Source of the DNA: Granulicella mallensis
GTDB lineage: Bacteria > Acidobacteriota > Terriglobia > Terriglobales > Acidobacteriaceae
Assembly (NCBI RefSeq): GCF_014203225.1
Contig: NZ_JACHIO010000028.1
Location: 19,497 to 83,496 of the forward strand
DNA length: 64,000 bases
Reading direction: 5' to 3'
Under the pieces are notes generated by a model. The model saw only the letters and a program-made list of their open reading frames with translations, searched no databases and was not told the origin of the DNA. The position numbers were made by a program, and so were the translations under genes. Positions 18,738-26,509 of the stretch are shown here, piece after piece. Within the stretch, counting starts at the first letter, position 1; each line of letters opens with the position of its first letter.

Positions 18738-18831
18738 TCAACCCCCGGCTGCACTAATATACACAGTTCTCTAAAGAGACAGCACCACGTCGCTCGTGCG
18801 AGTTTAAACGGCCACATGAATGAAGTCTATT

Positions 18832-19788
18832 TCATTGTCCCGGCTGCAAAGGGCGCGAGGGAACACACCGATCCAGCTCTTCGAAAAGTGACTGAGGGGC
18901 AAGCTCCACGCGGGGATACAGTGTGGAGACGCTGTTTTCTACGAACAACTCAATGTTTTCCGGGTCAAGGACTAACTCCTTAAACAGGTGTACGGCAGTC
19001 TGGGCAGGAACAAGCCAGGGAAGACGACGGGTGGTCAGGTGTATCTCTTTCGGGGATACAAATTCCCAGTCAGCGTATTCCGGGTAGAGCTCACGATGCT
19101 GATAAAAATACTCCTGCCGATTCAAATCGACTCCGCATAGAACAATGCGTTTGTAACCCATGAGTACCGCAAGCGTCATGGTGCCGACGACCGAACCACC
19201 GTATTTGAAGAACCATGCCGTCTTTGCTCGTGGCGAAAAGGCCCCGATCGAACGCATATACCGAATGCCCGCGCGCAGCTCGTTCTCATTGCGTGCAACG
19301 ACGGGCATCGAGAAGCCGGCGTACAGGTTCTTTTTCAAATCTTCCGGAAGTTCAAAGAACATCTGCCGCCGTTCAAGCGGCTCCACGTTGGTGACGATCT
19401 TTACCGTGTTTGCGTAGGCTGCTGCGCGATGTGTCAAAAGCGAATGAAAGGCGTCATACATGACCGGGTGGTCGTCATACGCTACGTTCTCGAAGTGAAA
19501 AAAACGTGGAACGAAAGGGTGAGCAGGCCAGAAGTTAAGGCCGATGCTGTCATGTTTGCCAATGATCTTCCATCTTGCGTCGGGGATATCGTTAATCGAC
19601 CATGCGCTGCCTAACACAAAGAGCGTATCGCTGGCTCGCAGACTTTGCAGATCGAGAGTTTGCAAAAGAGGCAAGCCGGCCATTGCAGCAGCCTTTGAGA
19701 CACGAGCCGATTCTTCGCGGAGATTCACATGATGGTACAACCGGGACAGAAGCGGATGAGGCAGGCGCTTGGCCAGCGATCGGATCAT
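18832..19788 (-). CDS. Unrecognised protein with GT42/DUF115-like motifs, candidate nonulosonate transferase
   Basis: A 318-residue protein with no firm family match by eye. Two stretches resemble the fold shared by GT42 sialyltransferases (Cst-II) and DUF115 proteins: near residue 55 LFVLGSAWSINDI, comparable to the AGNGPSL-type nucleotide loop, and near residue 215 GGSVVGTMTLAVLMGYK followed by RIVLCGVDLN, comparable to the SGVYMCAVAIALGYKEIYLSG region of Cst-II. The His that acts as base in Cst-II is not obvious here. It lies 32 bases after legB on the same strand, as third gene of ptmE-legB-this gene. A transferase that uses the CMP-nonulosonate, or another sugar made here, is the best guess; an unrelated role is possible. 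Confidence 0.5.
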   Translation of the reverse strand: MIRSLAKRLPHPLLSRLYHHVNLREESARVSKAAAMAGLPLLQTLDLQSLRASDTLFVLGSAWSINDIPDARWKIIGKHDSIGLNFWPAHPFVPRFFHFENVAYDDHPVMYDAFHSLLTHRAAAYANTVKIVTNVEPLERRQMFFELPEDLKKNLYAGFSMPVVARNENELRAGIRYMRSIGAFSPRAKTAWFFKYGGSVVGTMTLAVLMGYKRIVLCGVDLNRQEYFYQHRELYPEYADWEFVSPKEIHLTTRRLPWLVPAQTAVHLFKELVLDPENIELFVENSVSTLYPRVELAPQSLFEELDRCVPSRPLQPGQ

Positions 19789-19820
19789 TTCATGTCACCT
19801 TGCCGAACGGTAAGCCATCG

Positions 19821-20816
19821 TCAAACCGTGTAGCTTCCGATGGAGTAGGCTCCAAGATTTTGGCCGATCCATTCGATGGTTCGTTCCAGTCCTTCTCGTA
19901 ACGAAACCCTCGGCTTCCACCCCGTAAGCGCATTCAGTTGAAGACTGTTAGCGCAAAGACGATCTACCTCGCTCGCTTCCGGACGCAAGCGTACCTCTTC
20001 GACATCCACGGGGCATCTTGTCCCGGTCAGCTCAAAGATCAACTCCGCCAGCTCGTGAATGGAGATCTCGATGCCACTACCGATATTCAACGTCTTCCCG
20101 ATGGTTGCCGAGGACTCGGCAATGGCCAGGAATCCGGCTACGGTATCCGAGACAAAGTTGAAATCGCGCGTGGTGTGCAGGTTCCCTAACTTCACGGATG
20201 TCTGCGCAAGGGCCTGTGTAATGATCGTCGGAATCACAGCGCGCGATGACTGGCGCGGACCATAGGTATTAAAGGGTCGAGCAATGGAGACCGGCAAGCC
20301 GAAAGAGAGATGGTAAGACTCCGCAATTTTATCGGCGCCGATCTTGGTTGCGGAGTAGGGGGATTGCCCCTGCAGCGCATGGTTTTCATCGATCGGAACA
20401 TGCAGAGCCGAGCCATAGACTTCGCTGGTCGAGGTGCAGATCAGCCGCTCCGTTCCATATTGCCGGGCAGCCTCCAGAACATTCAAGGTGCCTTCAATAT
20501 TGGTCTGCACATACGATCGTGGAGACTCATACGAATACGGAATACCGACCAATGCCGCGAGATGAAAGATAACATCGGCGTCTTTGACGGCCCGAAGCAC
20601 ACTCTCCTTATCGCGGATGTCGCCATGAAGAATCTCCATATCGGAACGCAACGGCGAGGTCGACAACCAGCCCAAAGAGCCTTGCGAGTTATAGCGGAGC
20701 AGACAGCGTGTCCTGGCGCCCAGCTGAACCATTTGTTCCGCGAGATGGCTCCCGATAAAACCGCCTGCGCCTGTAACGAGAACGCGCCGGTTATTCCATA
20801 TAGATGAATCGCTCAA
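19821..20816 (-). CDS. legB: NAD-dependent 4,6-dehydratase of legionaminic acid synthesis (LegB-like)
   Basis: A 331-residue extended short-chain dehydrogenase. The NAD-binding motif is VTGAGGFIGSHLAEQM; the catalytic set is STSEVYG and the YSATK motif, with RPFNTYGPRQSSRAVIPTII typical of the LegB/GDP-mannose dehydratase-like group. LegB removes water from a nucleotide-linked GlcNAc to give the 4-keto-6-deoxy sugar. Its TTG start overlaps the end of ptmE by 4 bases (TTGA), so the pair is translationally coupled; this pairing is the known mark of the GDP-linked legionaminate pathway of Campylobacter. Confidence 0.88.
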   Translation of the reverse strand: MSDSSIWNNRRVLVTGAGGFIGSHLAEQMVQLGARTRCLLRYNSQGSLGWLSTSPLRSDMEILHGDIRDKESVLRAVKDADVIFHLAALVGIPYSYESPRSYVQTNIEGTLNVLEAARQYGTERLICTSTSEVYGSALHVPIDENHALQGQSPYSATKIGADKIAESYHLSFGLPVSIARPFNTYGPRQSSRAVIPTIITQALAQTSVKLGNLHTTRDFNFVSDTVAGFLAIAESSATIGKTLNIGSGIEISIHELAELIFELTGTRCPVDVEEVRLRPEASEVDRLCANSLQLNALTGWKPRVSLREGLERTIEWIGQNLGAYSIGSYTV

Positions 20817-21907
20817 TGTCGTAGCTCGTCTCCGGTTTTAGACCACGCCCACTGCGCATCCGTGGAGGCGCGCTCATATTGCTCCATCTGTCCAACATCA
20901 ACCCAGTGTTCCCGGATGGGGAAGCAGATCACGCGCTTTTGCGTATCGATCAGGCTGGTAATCAGCTCGGGCATGTCGAAGGCGCGGTCCGCAGGAACCA
21001 TCCGGCACACGCTCGGCTGAATCAGGTAGATGCCCGCATTTATAAAATGGCGCACCAGCGGTTTCTCCTCGATGCTGACAGCATCGATTCCTTCCATGTG
21101 GATGACGCCATAGGGAATTTTTGTCTCGTGCTGCTGAACCGCGACCGTCATATCGGCCTGATGCTCGCGATGGAACTCCAGCATCGCCCGAAAGTCGATG
21201 GAGGTCAATATATCTCCATTGATAACGAGTAAAGGCAGCTCCCCCACCGAGGCCCTTGCCAAAGCCCCGGCTGTGCCCATGGGCCGTTCTTCGTCAACAT
21301 ATTCGATGTGGACGCCAAAGTCCTTCCCATCCTGAAAGTGCTCGACAATGCTCTCTGCCAGATAGTGGGTGGAGATGCTGACGTGTTGAATTCCAGTGGC
21401 GCGGAGCTTCTCGACCAGGTGCTCGAGGATCGGCTTGCCGTTCACCGGTAGCATCGGCTTGGGACAGTTTTCGGTGAGCGGCATCAGCCGCTTACCGAAT
21501 CCGCCCGCCATGATAAAGCCGTCCAGAGGCAGGGCAACCGCCGCCAGATAGTCTGAATCGAGCGCGATATCTACCACACGCTCTTCCGCATCCAAGAGCG
21601 GAATCTGCCGGATACGAGACTCGGCCATCAATCGGCATAACTCTTCCGGCGGCGTGCCAAGGCTGGCCGTTATCGGGTGGCCATTGCCCTTGCGGGTTGA
21701 AAGAAGATCGCTGACCGGCTGATCCAGTTCAATTCCTAAAAGGATCGCGCGCCGCACATCCCCGTCGGTAATCGTCGCCTCAAGCCGCCTGTCTTCGTCA
21801 ACGACCAGCGTAATCCCCAAAGCACAGCGGTCCATGAGGCTCATCAGTTCGCGAACTGCCTGCGACCTGGTGATGAGCGGCAACTCATGGGATGGATGGG
21901 CTGGCAT
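20813..21907 (-). CDS. ptmE: CBS-domain sugar-1-phosphate nucleotidyltransferase (PtmE-like)
   Basis: A 364-residue protein with two N-terminal CBS repeats (about residues 12-120, TLVVDEDRRLEATITDGDVRRA and SRIRQIPLLDAEERVVDI) followed by a nucleotidyltransferase domain starting FIMAGGFGKRLMPLT and PKPMLPV, with YVDEERPMGTAGAL and INGDILT. This order is that of PtmE, the guanylyltransferase which makes GDP-glucosamine for legionaminic acid. The nucleotide preference cannot be read directly. It is the first gene of a three-gene minus-strand operon, coupled to legB by a 4-base overlap. Confidence 0.85.
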   Translation of the reverse strand: MPAHPSHELPLITRSQAVRELMSLMDRCALGITLVVDEDRRLEATITDGDVRRAILLGIELDQPVSDLLSTRKGNGHPITASLGTPPEELCRLMAESRIRQIPLLDAEERVVDIALDSDYLAAVALPLDGFIMAGGFGKRLMPLTENCPKPMLPVNGKPILEHLVEKLRATGIQHVSISTHYLAESIVEHFQDGKDFGVHIEYVDEERPMGTAGALARASVGELPLLVINGDILTSIDFRAMLEFHREHQADMTVAVQQHETKIPYGVIHMEGIDAVSIEEKPLVRHFINAGIYLIQPSVCRMVPADRAFDMPELITSLIDTQKRVICFPIREHWVDVGQMEQYERASTDAQWAWSKTGDELRH

Positions 21908-22084
21908 CGAGGTGTCTCCGCTTACGGATCAATCGGCAGGGTCTGCCGGATCACACATTTCGTGCTACATCTGAACTACACAACGCCAGCACCAATACAG
22001 GCTCGACTGCCATTTCTATTGGTCGCAGTATAGCATCGCGCACATCGCATCCCGCTTGCCCTTCCTGTTCAGTAAACTGCATCC
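21908..22084. promoter_or_regulatory. Divergent intergenic region between ptmE and ydcF-like gene
   Basis: This 177-base gap separates two genes that point away from each other and so should hold promoters on both strands. It is less GC-rich than the genes around it. I see no clear operator palindrome and no confident -35/-10 pair. Confidence 0.3.
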
Positions 22085-22696
22085 GTGAAGAGAAATAGAG
22101 CCATAAGAACTTCCATCGCCATCGTCATCCTTCTCCTGATCGGAGTGCTCTGCGCTGTCCGCTCAGGCAGCTACCTGGTCGTGAATCAGCCGGAGCGCTC
22201 CGATGTCATCGTCGTGCTGGCCGGAGATCATGATGACCACCGTTACTGGGGTGCGCTTGCGTTGCTGCGCGCAGGCTACGGCCAGAAGATGGTGATGGAT
22301 GCATCGTCAGACCTGACGTATGGCCAGACTTCTGCGGAACGCGCAGCGGCCTTCGTAAGGCAATCGGCAGGCAGCAATCAATCGCAGATCAGCGTATGCA
22401 CGATCACCAATGATTCAACCGTTCAGGAAGCCTCGAATATCCGCGACTGTCTTGCTCAACTGCACCCCGCTCCAAAGTCAGCACTCCTCGTTACCAGCGA
22501 CTTCCACACCCGGCGTGCGTTTTCCATCGTGCGATCGCGCCTGCCTCAATATCGCTGGTCGGTTGCGGCCGTGAACGATCCAACGATCTTCGGCCAGTCC
22601 TGGTGGCGCAATCGTGAGTGGGCAAAGACCGCCCTCTATGAATGGCAGAAGCTGGTGTGGTGGCAATGTTTCGAGTCGTGGCGGAAAAAGATTTAA
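22085..22696 (+). CDS. YdcF family (DUF218) membrane-anchored protein
   Basis: A 203-residue protein with one N-terminal membrane segment (about residues 10-28) and a DUF218/YdcF domain: DVIVVLAGDHDDHRYWGAL, SNTIRD-like EASNIRDCL and LLVTSDFHTRRAFSI. YdcF-type proteins are a broad group, some SAM-binding, often linked with envelope or exopolysaccharide genes (for example SanA, ElyC); no reaction is established. GTG start at 22085. The last 4 bases overlap the convergent CMP-sugar synthetase gene. Confidence 0.8.
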   Translation: MKRNRAIRTSIAIVILLLIGVLCAVRSGSYLVVNQPERSDVIVVLAGDHDDHRYWGALALLRAGYGQKMVMDASSDLTYGQTSAERAAAFVRQSAGSNQSQISVCTITNDSTVQEASNIRDCLAQLHPAPKSALLVTSDFHTRRAFSIVRSRLPQYRWSVAAVNDPTIFGQSWWRNREWAKTALYEWQKLVWWQCFESWRKKI

Positions 22697-23424
22697 AGCC
22701 AGGGAAGCTGAATCATTCCGTCCTTGAGCATCAGCTCCGCGAGGCGAAAGTCGTGTGGACTATCGATATCGATGACCCGGTCTTCAGGAATTTCCAGCAT
22801 CGCATGCGGCATCTCAAAGTAGCGCGGAGCTTCCGAAGTTGCGAGATAGTCGCGCCGCCACAGATAGAGCGCGCCATTGATGCGGTAGATCGCCGGGATA
22901 TCCTGGCGCCTTACATAAACCTTGCCATCGGGAAAACTCTGGCGCATATAGCCGTCTTCGGCAATGTCGATGCACGCCCATCGCGGATGGAAGGATGGCT
23001 TTGATGCGGCGACTACTCCCACGGCGTGCTCATCCTGCTCAAGTAACTGGATAGCCTTTGCAACATCTTCCGGAAGACGTGCAGGGCTGGCAGGAGAAAG
23101 CAGGAGAACACTGCCGTAACGGCAGCGTTCTATCGATTCCATTTGTGCCAATGCGTGTTGCAGAACCGGCCACATGGGAGTGTTATCTCCGGCAAGCTCC
23201 GCAGGCCGCAGAAATGGGACTTCCGCGCCATATTCGCGAGCCACCGAAAGAATCTCTTCGCTGTCGGTGGAGACGATGCACTTCGCAACCTCCGGGCATC
23301 GTTGTGCCAGCCGGATCGAATGAGCGATCAGGGGCAGCCCCGCAAGGGGGCGAATATTCTTTCCAGGCACGCCCTTCGAGCCGCCGCGAGCGGGGATCAC
23401 GGCCAGTACCGGATGAATGCTCAT
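22693..23424 (-). CDS. neuA: CMP-nonulosonate (acylneuraminate) cytidylyltransferase
   Basis: A 243-residue NeuA/LegF/PseF-type enzyme that activates a nonulosonic acid with CTP. The N-terminus VIPARGGSKGVPGKNIRPLAG is the nucleotide-binding signature; CIVSTDSEEILSVAREYGAEVPFLRP and VIDIDSPHDFRLAE are typical of the family, the last containing metal-binding acidic residues. It is 120 bases from the divergent synthase gene and overlaps the convergent ydcF gene by 4 bases. From the neighbours the substrate is probably a legionaminic-acid-type sugar. Confidence 0.93.
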   Translation of the reverse strand: MSIHPVLAVIPARGGSKGVPGKNIRPLAGLPLIAHSIRLAQRCPEVAKCIVSTDSEEILSVAREYGAEVPFLRPAELAGDNTPMWPVLQHALAQMESIERCRYGSVLLLSPASPARLPEDVAKAIQLLEQDEHAVGVVAASKPSFHPRWACIDIAEDGYMRQSFPDGKVYVRRQDIPAIYRINGALYLWRRDYLATSEAPRYFEMPHAMLEIPEDRVIDIDSPHDFRLAELMLKDGMIQLPWL

Positions 23425-23548
23425 ATTGCTATCCTGCCATCTATCTCCAGGAAAAGAAATCTACCTGTTTCCCGAGTGTGTTGGGGATGTCATCAAAGTC
23501 AAGTAGGGTAGACAGGAAGCGACCTGGTCTCGAAGGAGGAGCATCGTG

Positions 23549-24634
23549 ATGCTCGGTACAGAAAACAGCATGGAGAATAAAGTCGTTTCCATTGGAGATC
23601 GCGGAGAACGCAGAGTGGGGAGAGGCGAGCCGTGTTTCATCATCGGTGAGGCCGGAGTCAATCACAACGGAAGTCTGGAGCTGGCCCGCAAGCTGGTCGA
23701 TGTAGCCGTCGAGGCAGGTTGTGACGCCGTCAAATTCCAGACCTTCCAGGCGGAAAAAGTTTGTTCGCCCGTAGCCGCGAAGGCCTCCTATCAGCAGCAA
23801 ACGACGGGGACGGAAGAGTCGCAACTGGACATGGTAAGGAAGCTGGAGCTGCCCTTCACTGCCTTCCGCGAGCTTCATCAGCATTGCATCGAAAGAGGCA
23901 TCCTCTTTCTGTCGACGCCTTTTGACGATGAAAGTGCGGACTTTCTTGCTGAGTTGTCTATGCCTGCGTTCAAGATTCCATCCGGCGAAATTACCAACGT
24001 TTTTTTTCTGGAACACATCGCTCGCAAAGGCCGCCCGCTGATCGTTTCGACAGGGATGGCCACACTTGAAGAGGTGGCTTTCGCTGTCGAAACCATCCGC
24101 GCAACGGGCAATCGGCAGATGGTTCTGCTGCAATGCGTGAGTAATTACCCGGCAGAGCCACGCAGTATGAACCTGCGCGCCATGCACACCCTGGAGAAGG
24201 AGTTCGGCGTAGCCGCCGGTCTCTCAGACCATTCAGTAGGTACCGAAATCGCATTCGCCGCCGTCGCACTCGGAGCCTGTGTCATCGAGAAGCATTTCAC
24301 CCTGAATAAGGATCTGCCCGGCCCGGATCATCGGGCCTCTCTGGAGCCACACGAGCTGGCGCATCTGGTAAAAGGCATTCGCAACATCGAAGCGGCTCTC
24401 GGAGACGGCATCAAGCGTCCGGTAGCAGAGGAGCTCAACACTGCCGATGTAGCTCGCAGATCCTTGGTGGCTGCCAGGTTCATTCCCGCAGGAGCTGTGC
24501 TGACGGTGGATATGCTGGATGTTCTGCGGCCGGGAACGGGACTTGCACCCGCCATGCGCTCCCAATTACTGGGGAGGCATACGCAGCGTGACATTGACGC
24601 AGGTACGCTTTTAAGCCTCGATATGCTAGTGTGA
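23549..24634 (+). CDS. neuB: N-acetylneuraminate/legionaminate synthase
   Basis: A 361-residue synthase that condenses a ManNAc-type sugar with phosphoenolpyruvate to a nonulosonic acid. Visible are IIGEAGVNHNGSLELARKL, CDAVKFQTF, PSGEITN, STGMATLEEV, GLSDHSVGTEIAFAAVALG and EKHFTLNKDLPGPDH, then a C-terminal SAF (antifreeze-like) domain (RSLVAARFIPAGAVLT). ATG at 23549 is taken because GAAGGAGGA ends 8 bases before it; a GTG one codon upstream is also possible. It starts the operon with the flippase 20 bases downstream and faces neuA divergently. LegI is as likely a name as NeuB. Confidence 0.93.
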   Translation: MLGTENSMENKVVSIGDRGERRVGRGEPCFIIGEAGVNHNGSLELARKLVDVAVEAGCDAVKFQTFQAEKVCSPVAAKASYQQQTTGTEESQLDMVRKLELPFTAFRELHQHCIERGILFLSTPFDDESADFLAELSMPAFKIPSGEITNVFFLEHIARKGRPLIVSTGMATLEEVAFAVETIRATGNRQMVLLQCVSNYPAEPRSMNLRAMHTLEKEFGVAAGLSDHSVGTEIAFAAVALGACVIEKHFTLNKDLPGPDHRASLEPHELAHLVKGIRNIEAALGDGIKRPVAEELNTADVARRSLVAARFIPAGAVLTVDMLDVLRPGTGLAPAMRSQLLGRHTQRDIDAGTLLSLDMLV

Positions 24635-24654
24635 CGCAGCGCCAGGGTTCATGA

Positions 24655-26184
24655 ATGCCCGATCTTTCGCCCCAAGACATAACGCCAGTTGAAGCAGAAG
24701 TAGAAGCCCAGCCCACTCATGGCACCTTGCTGCGTTTGGCCAGGTCTTTCTCCATTTACGGCGGTGCGAACATCGGCATCCGTGCGCTCAACTTCCTTCT
24801 GGTCATCGTCTATGCGCATTTCCTGCACCCTTCCGACTACGGCATCATTTATCTCGCCGAAATCATCGCTTCGTTCCTGGTGATCTTCGCGGGCTTATCA
24901 CTGGATAGCGCGCTCCAGCGTTTGTACTTCCAACACAACAGCGATGCTGAGGAGTTGCGCAGTTATTTAGGCAGCATCCTCCGCTTCGGGCTCGCCTGGA
25001 TGATCGTCTTCCTGGGGCTGGCGCTCATCCTGGGAGGAGCCCTTCAGGCCCGCTGGGCGACGCATTCCTCCGTGCCGTTCTATCCGTACGTCGCCATGGC
25101 CATTGCCACGGCAACAGCGATCCAGGGGGTGCAATATCGTCTGGCTGAATATCAGGCTGCACGGCGTCCGCGCGCGTACGCGCTTCTAGCGCTCCTCCTC
25201 GCCCTGCTCACCGCAGGCTGTTGCATGTATGGAGTGGTGATCCGCCGTGGCGGCGCTATCGGAATGATGCAGGGGAAGCTGGCCGCAGGTGTGATTACAT
25301 TCATCATCGCGGCGTGGAGCATGTGGCCGTTTCTAACGGCACGCTTCCAATGGAAGTTTATTCGGGAGTCCCTGTCCTTCAGCCTGCCCCTCATTCCTCA
25401 CCTTGTGATGGCCAGCGGCCTGGTCGTCGCCGACCGCTTCATCCTTGAGCATTACCGAAGCTTGAGTGACGTGGGCGTCTATTCTCTTGCCTACACCTTT
25501 GGAATGGTCATGTATCTTGTGACACAGTCGCTCTCGCAGGCGTGGCTTCCCATGTTCTTCGATCTGGCGGCAGACCGGGAAAAGAACCGCCAGATGCTGG
25601 GTCGCATCTGCTCCGGTCTGGCGGTCTTTCTCGCTGCCGTTGCCTGTGCAGGAATACTGCTCTCGCCCCTGTTCATCAACGTTTTTCTTGACCATCGCTA
25701 TCAAGCCGCAGCACGTATTGTGCCTCTGGTCGTCATGGGCTATTTGTTCCATGCTTTGTTTTCTCTCTTCGATCTTTCGATCCTGCAGGCAAAACGCACA
25801 TCCTCTGTTTTCATCGTCAGCCTGTTGGCATTCTCTGTGAACGTGGCCCTGAACTTCGCCATGATTCCGCGATGGGGAATTTACGGAGCAGCCTGGGCAA
25901 CGACCATTGCCTATGCAGTCGAGGCCGCAGGCGCGTTTCTATTGGCCCAACGCCTCTTCTCGCTGCCTTATCGTCTGCCGGAGATGATGGCCGGGCTTGC
26001 TATCGCCGGCGGAGCACTCTGGCTGACGCAGATGGGGTGGGCGCCAAAAGGGCAGGGGGCTTTGCTGATTACTGCTCTGGTTCCGGCTCTCGGCCTGCTC
26101 GCGCTCCTCGGCAGGAGCGATCTGCAGAACGCGCTTACGGCCATGCGAGGTACACGAAAAAGTGGTTCCACTACGATGTCTTAA
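24655..26184 (+). CDS. wzx: Oligosaccharide flippase (Wzx-like, MOP superfamily)
   Basis: A 509-residue integral membrane protein with about 12-14 hydrophobic helices. The N-terminal segment SIYGGANIGIRALNFLLVIVYAHFL and LPLIPHLVMASGLVVADRFIL are typical for polysaccharide_synt/Wzx exporters. It would move the lipid-linked repeat unit from the cytoplasmic to the periplasmic face for polymerisation. It starts 20 bases after the synthase and is the last gene of the glycan locus on this side. Confidence 0.9.
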   Translation: MPDLSPQDITPVEAEVEAQPTHGTLLRLARSFSIYGGANIGIRALNFLLVIVYAHFLHPSDYGIIYLAEIIASFLVIFAGLSLDSALQRLYFQHNSDAEELRSYLGSILRFGLAWMIVFLGLALILGGALQARWATHSSVPFYPYVAMAIATATAIQGVQYRLAEYQAARRPRAYALLALLLALLTAGCCMYGVVIRRGGAIGMMQGKLAAGVITFIIAAWSMWPFLTARFQWKFIRESLSFSLPLIPHLVMASGLVVADRFILEHYRSLSDVGVYSLAYTFGMVMYLVTQSLSQAWLPMFFDLAADREKNRQMLGRICSGLAVFLAAVACAGILLSPLFINVFLDHRYQAAARIVPLVVMGYLFHALFSLFDLSILQAKRTSSVFIVSLLAFSVNVALNFAMIPRWGIYGAAWATTIAYAVEAAGAFLLAQRLFSLPYRLPEMMAGLAIAGGALWLTQMGWAPKGQGALLITALVPALGLLALLGRSDLQNALTAMRGTRKSGSTTMS

Positions 26185-26509
26185 ATCAAATCAGCACACG
26201 ACGACGGTCACCGGTACATCTCTATACAGACAGATTGCAGATGAATTCATTGAAGCCTTCTAAATGTTGTCATTCCTTTTCCGGCTCTCCTGAATCCTTG
26301 CAATACCTAATAATCTGACTCCGTCTACGACTCTCTTTGTGCAATCGGTGATATCGCTGCCCGTGGTTCCGAACAGTGGCGTGCACATGACAGAGCAATG
26401 CAGGACACCCGCATAGACGTACGACTGACGTTGCGGAAGCGAACGTCAGTCGTACGTTGGAGTGATCCCGCATTCTCGTTGGGCTAAACACCGAGACAAA
26501 ATTCAAGCC
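26185..26509. other. Gene-free gap between two convergent genes, with one strong inverted repeat
   Basis: About 325 bases with no credible gene in any frame. The only marked structure is the inverted repeat at 26418-26456. The left 200 bases are AT-richer than the genes. Since the flippase and receptor genes converge here, transcription of both probably ends in this gap. Confidence 0.6.
26418..26456. terminator. Perfect 15-bp inverted repeat, possible bidirectional terminator
   Basis: The arms CGTACGACTGACGTT and AACGTCAGTCGTACG pair without mismatch around a 9-base loop. It lies between two convergent genes, which fits a terminator for either strand. There is no run of T on either side, so it is not a standard intrinsic terminator; a protein-binding site is the other option. 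Confidence 0.4.
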
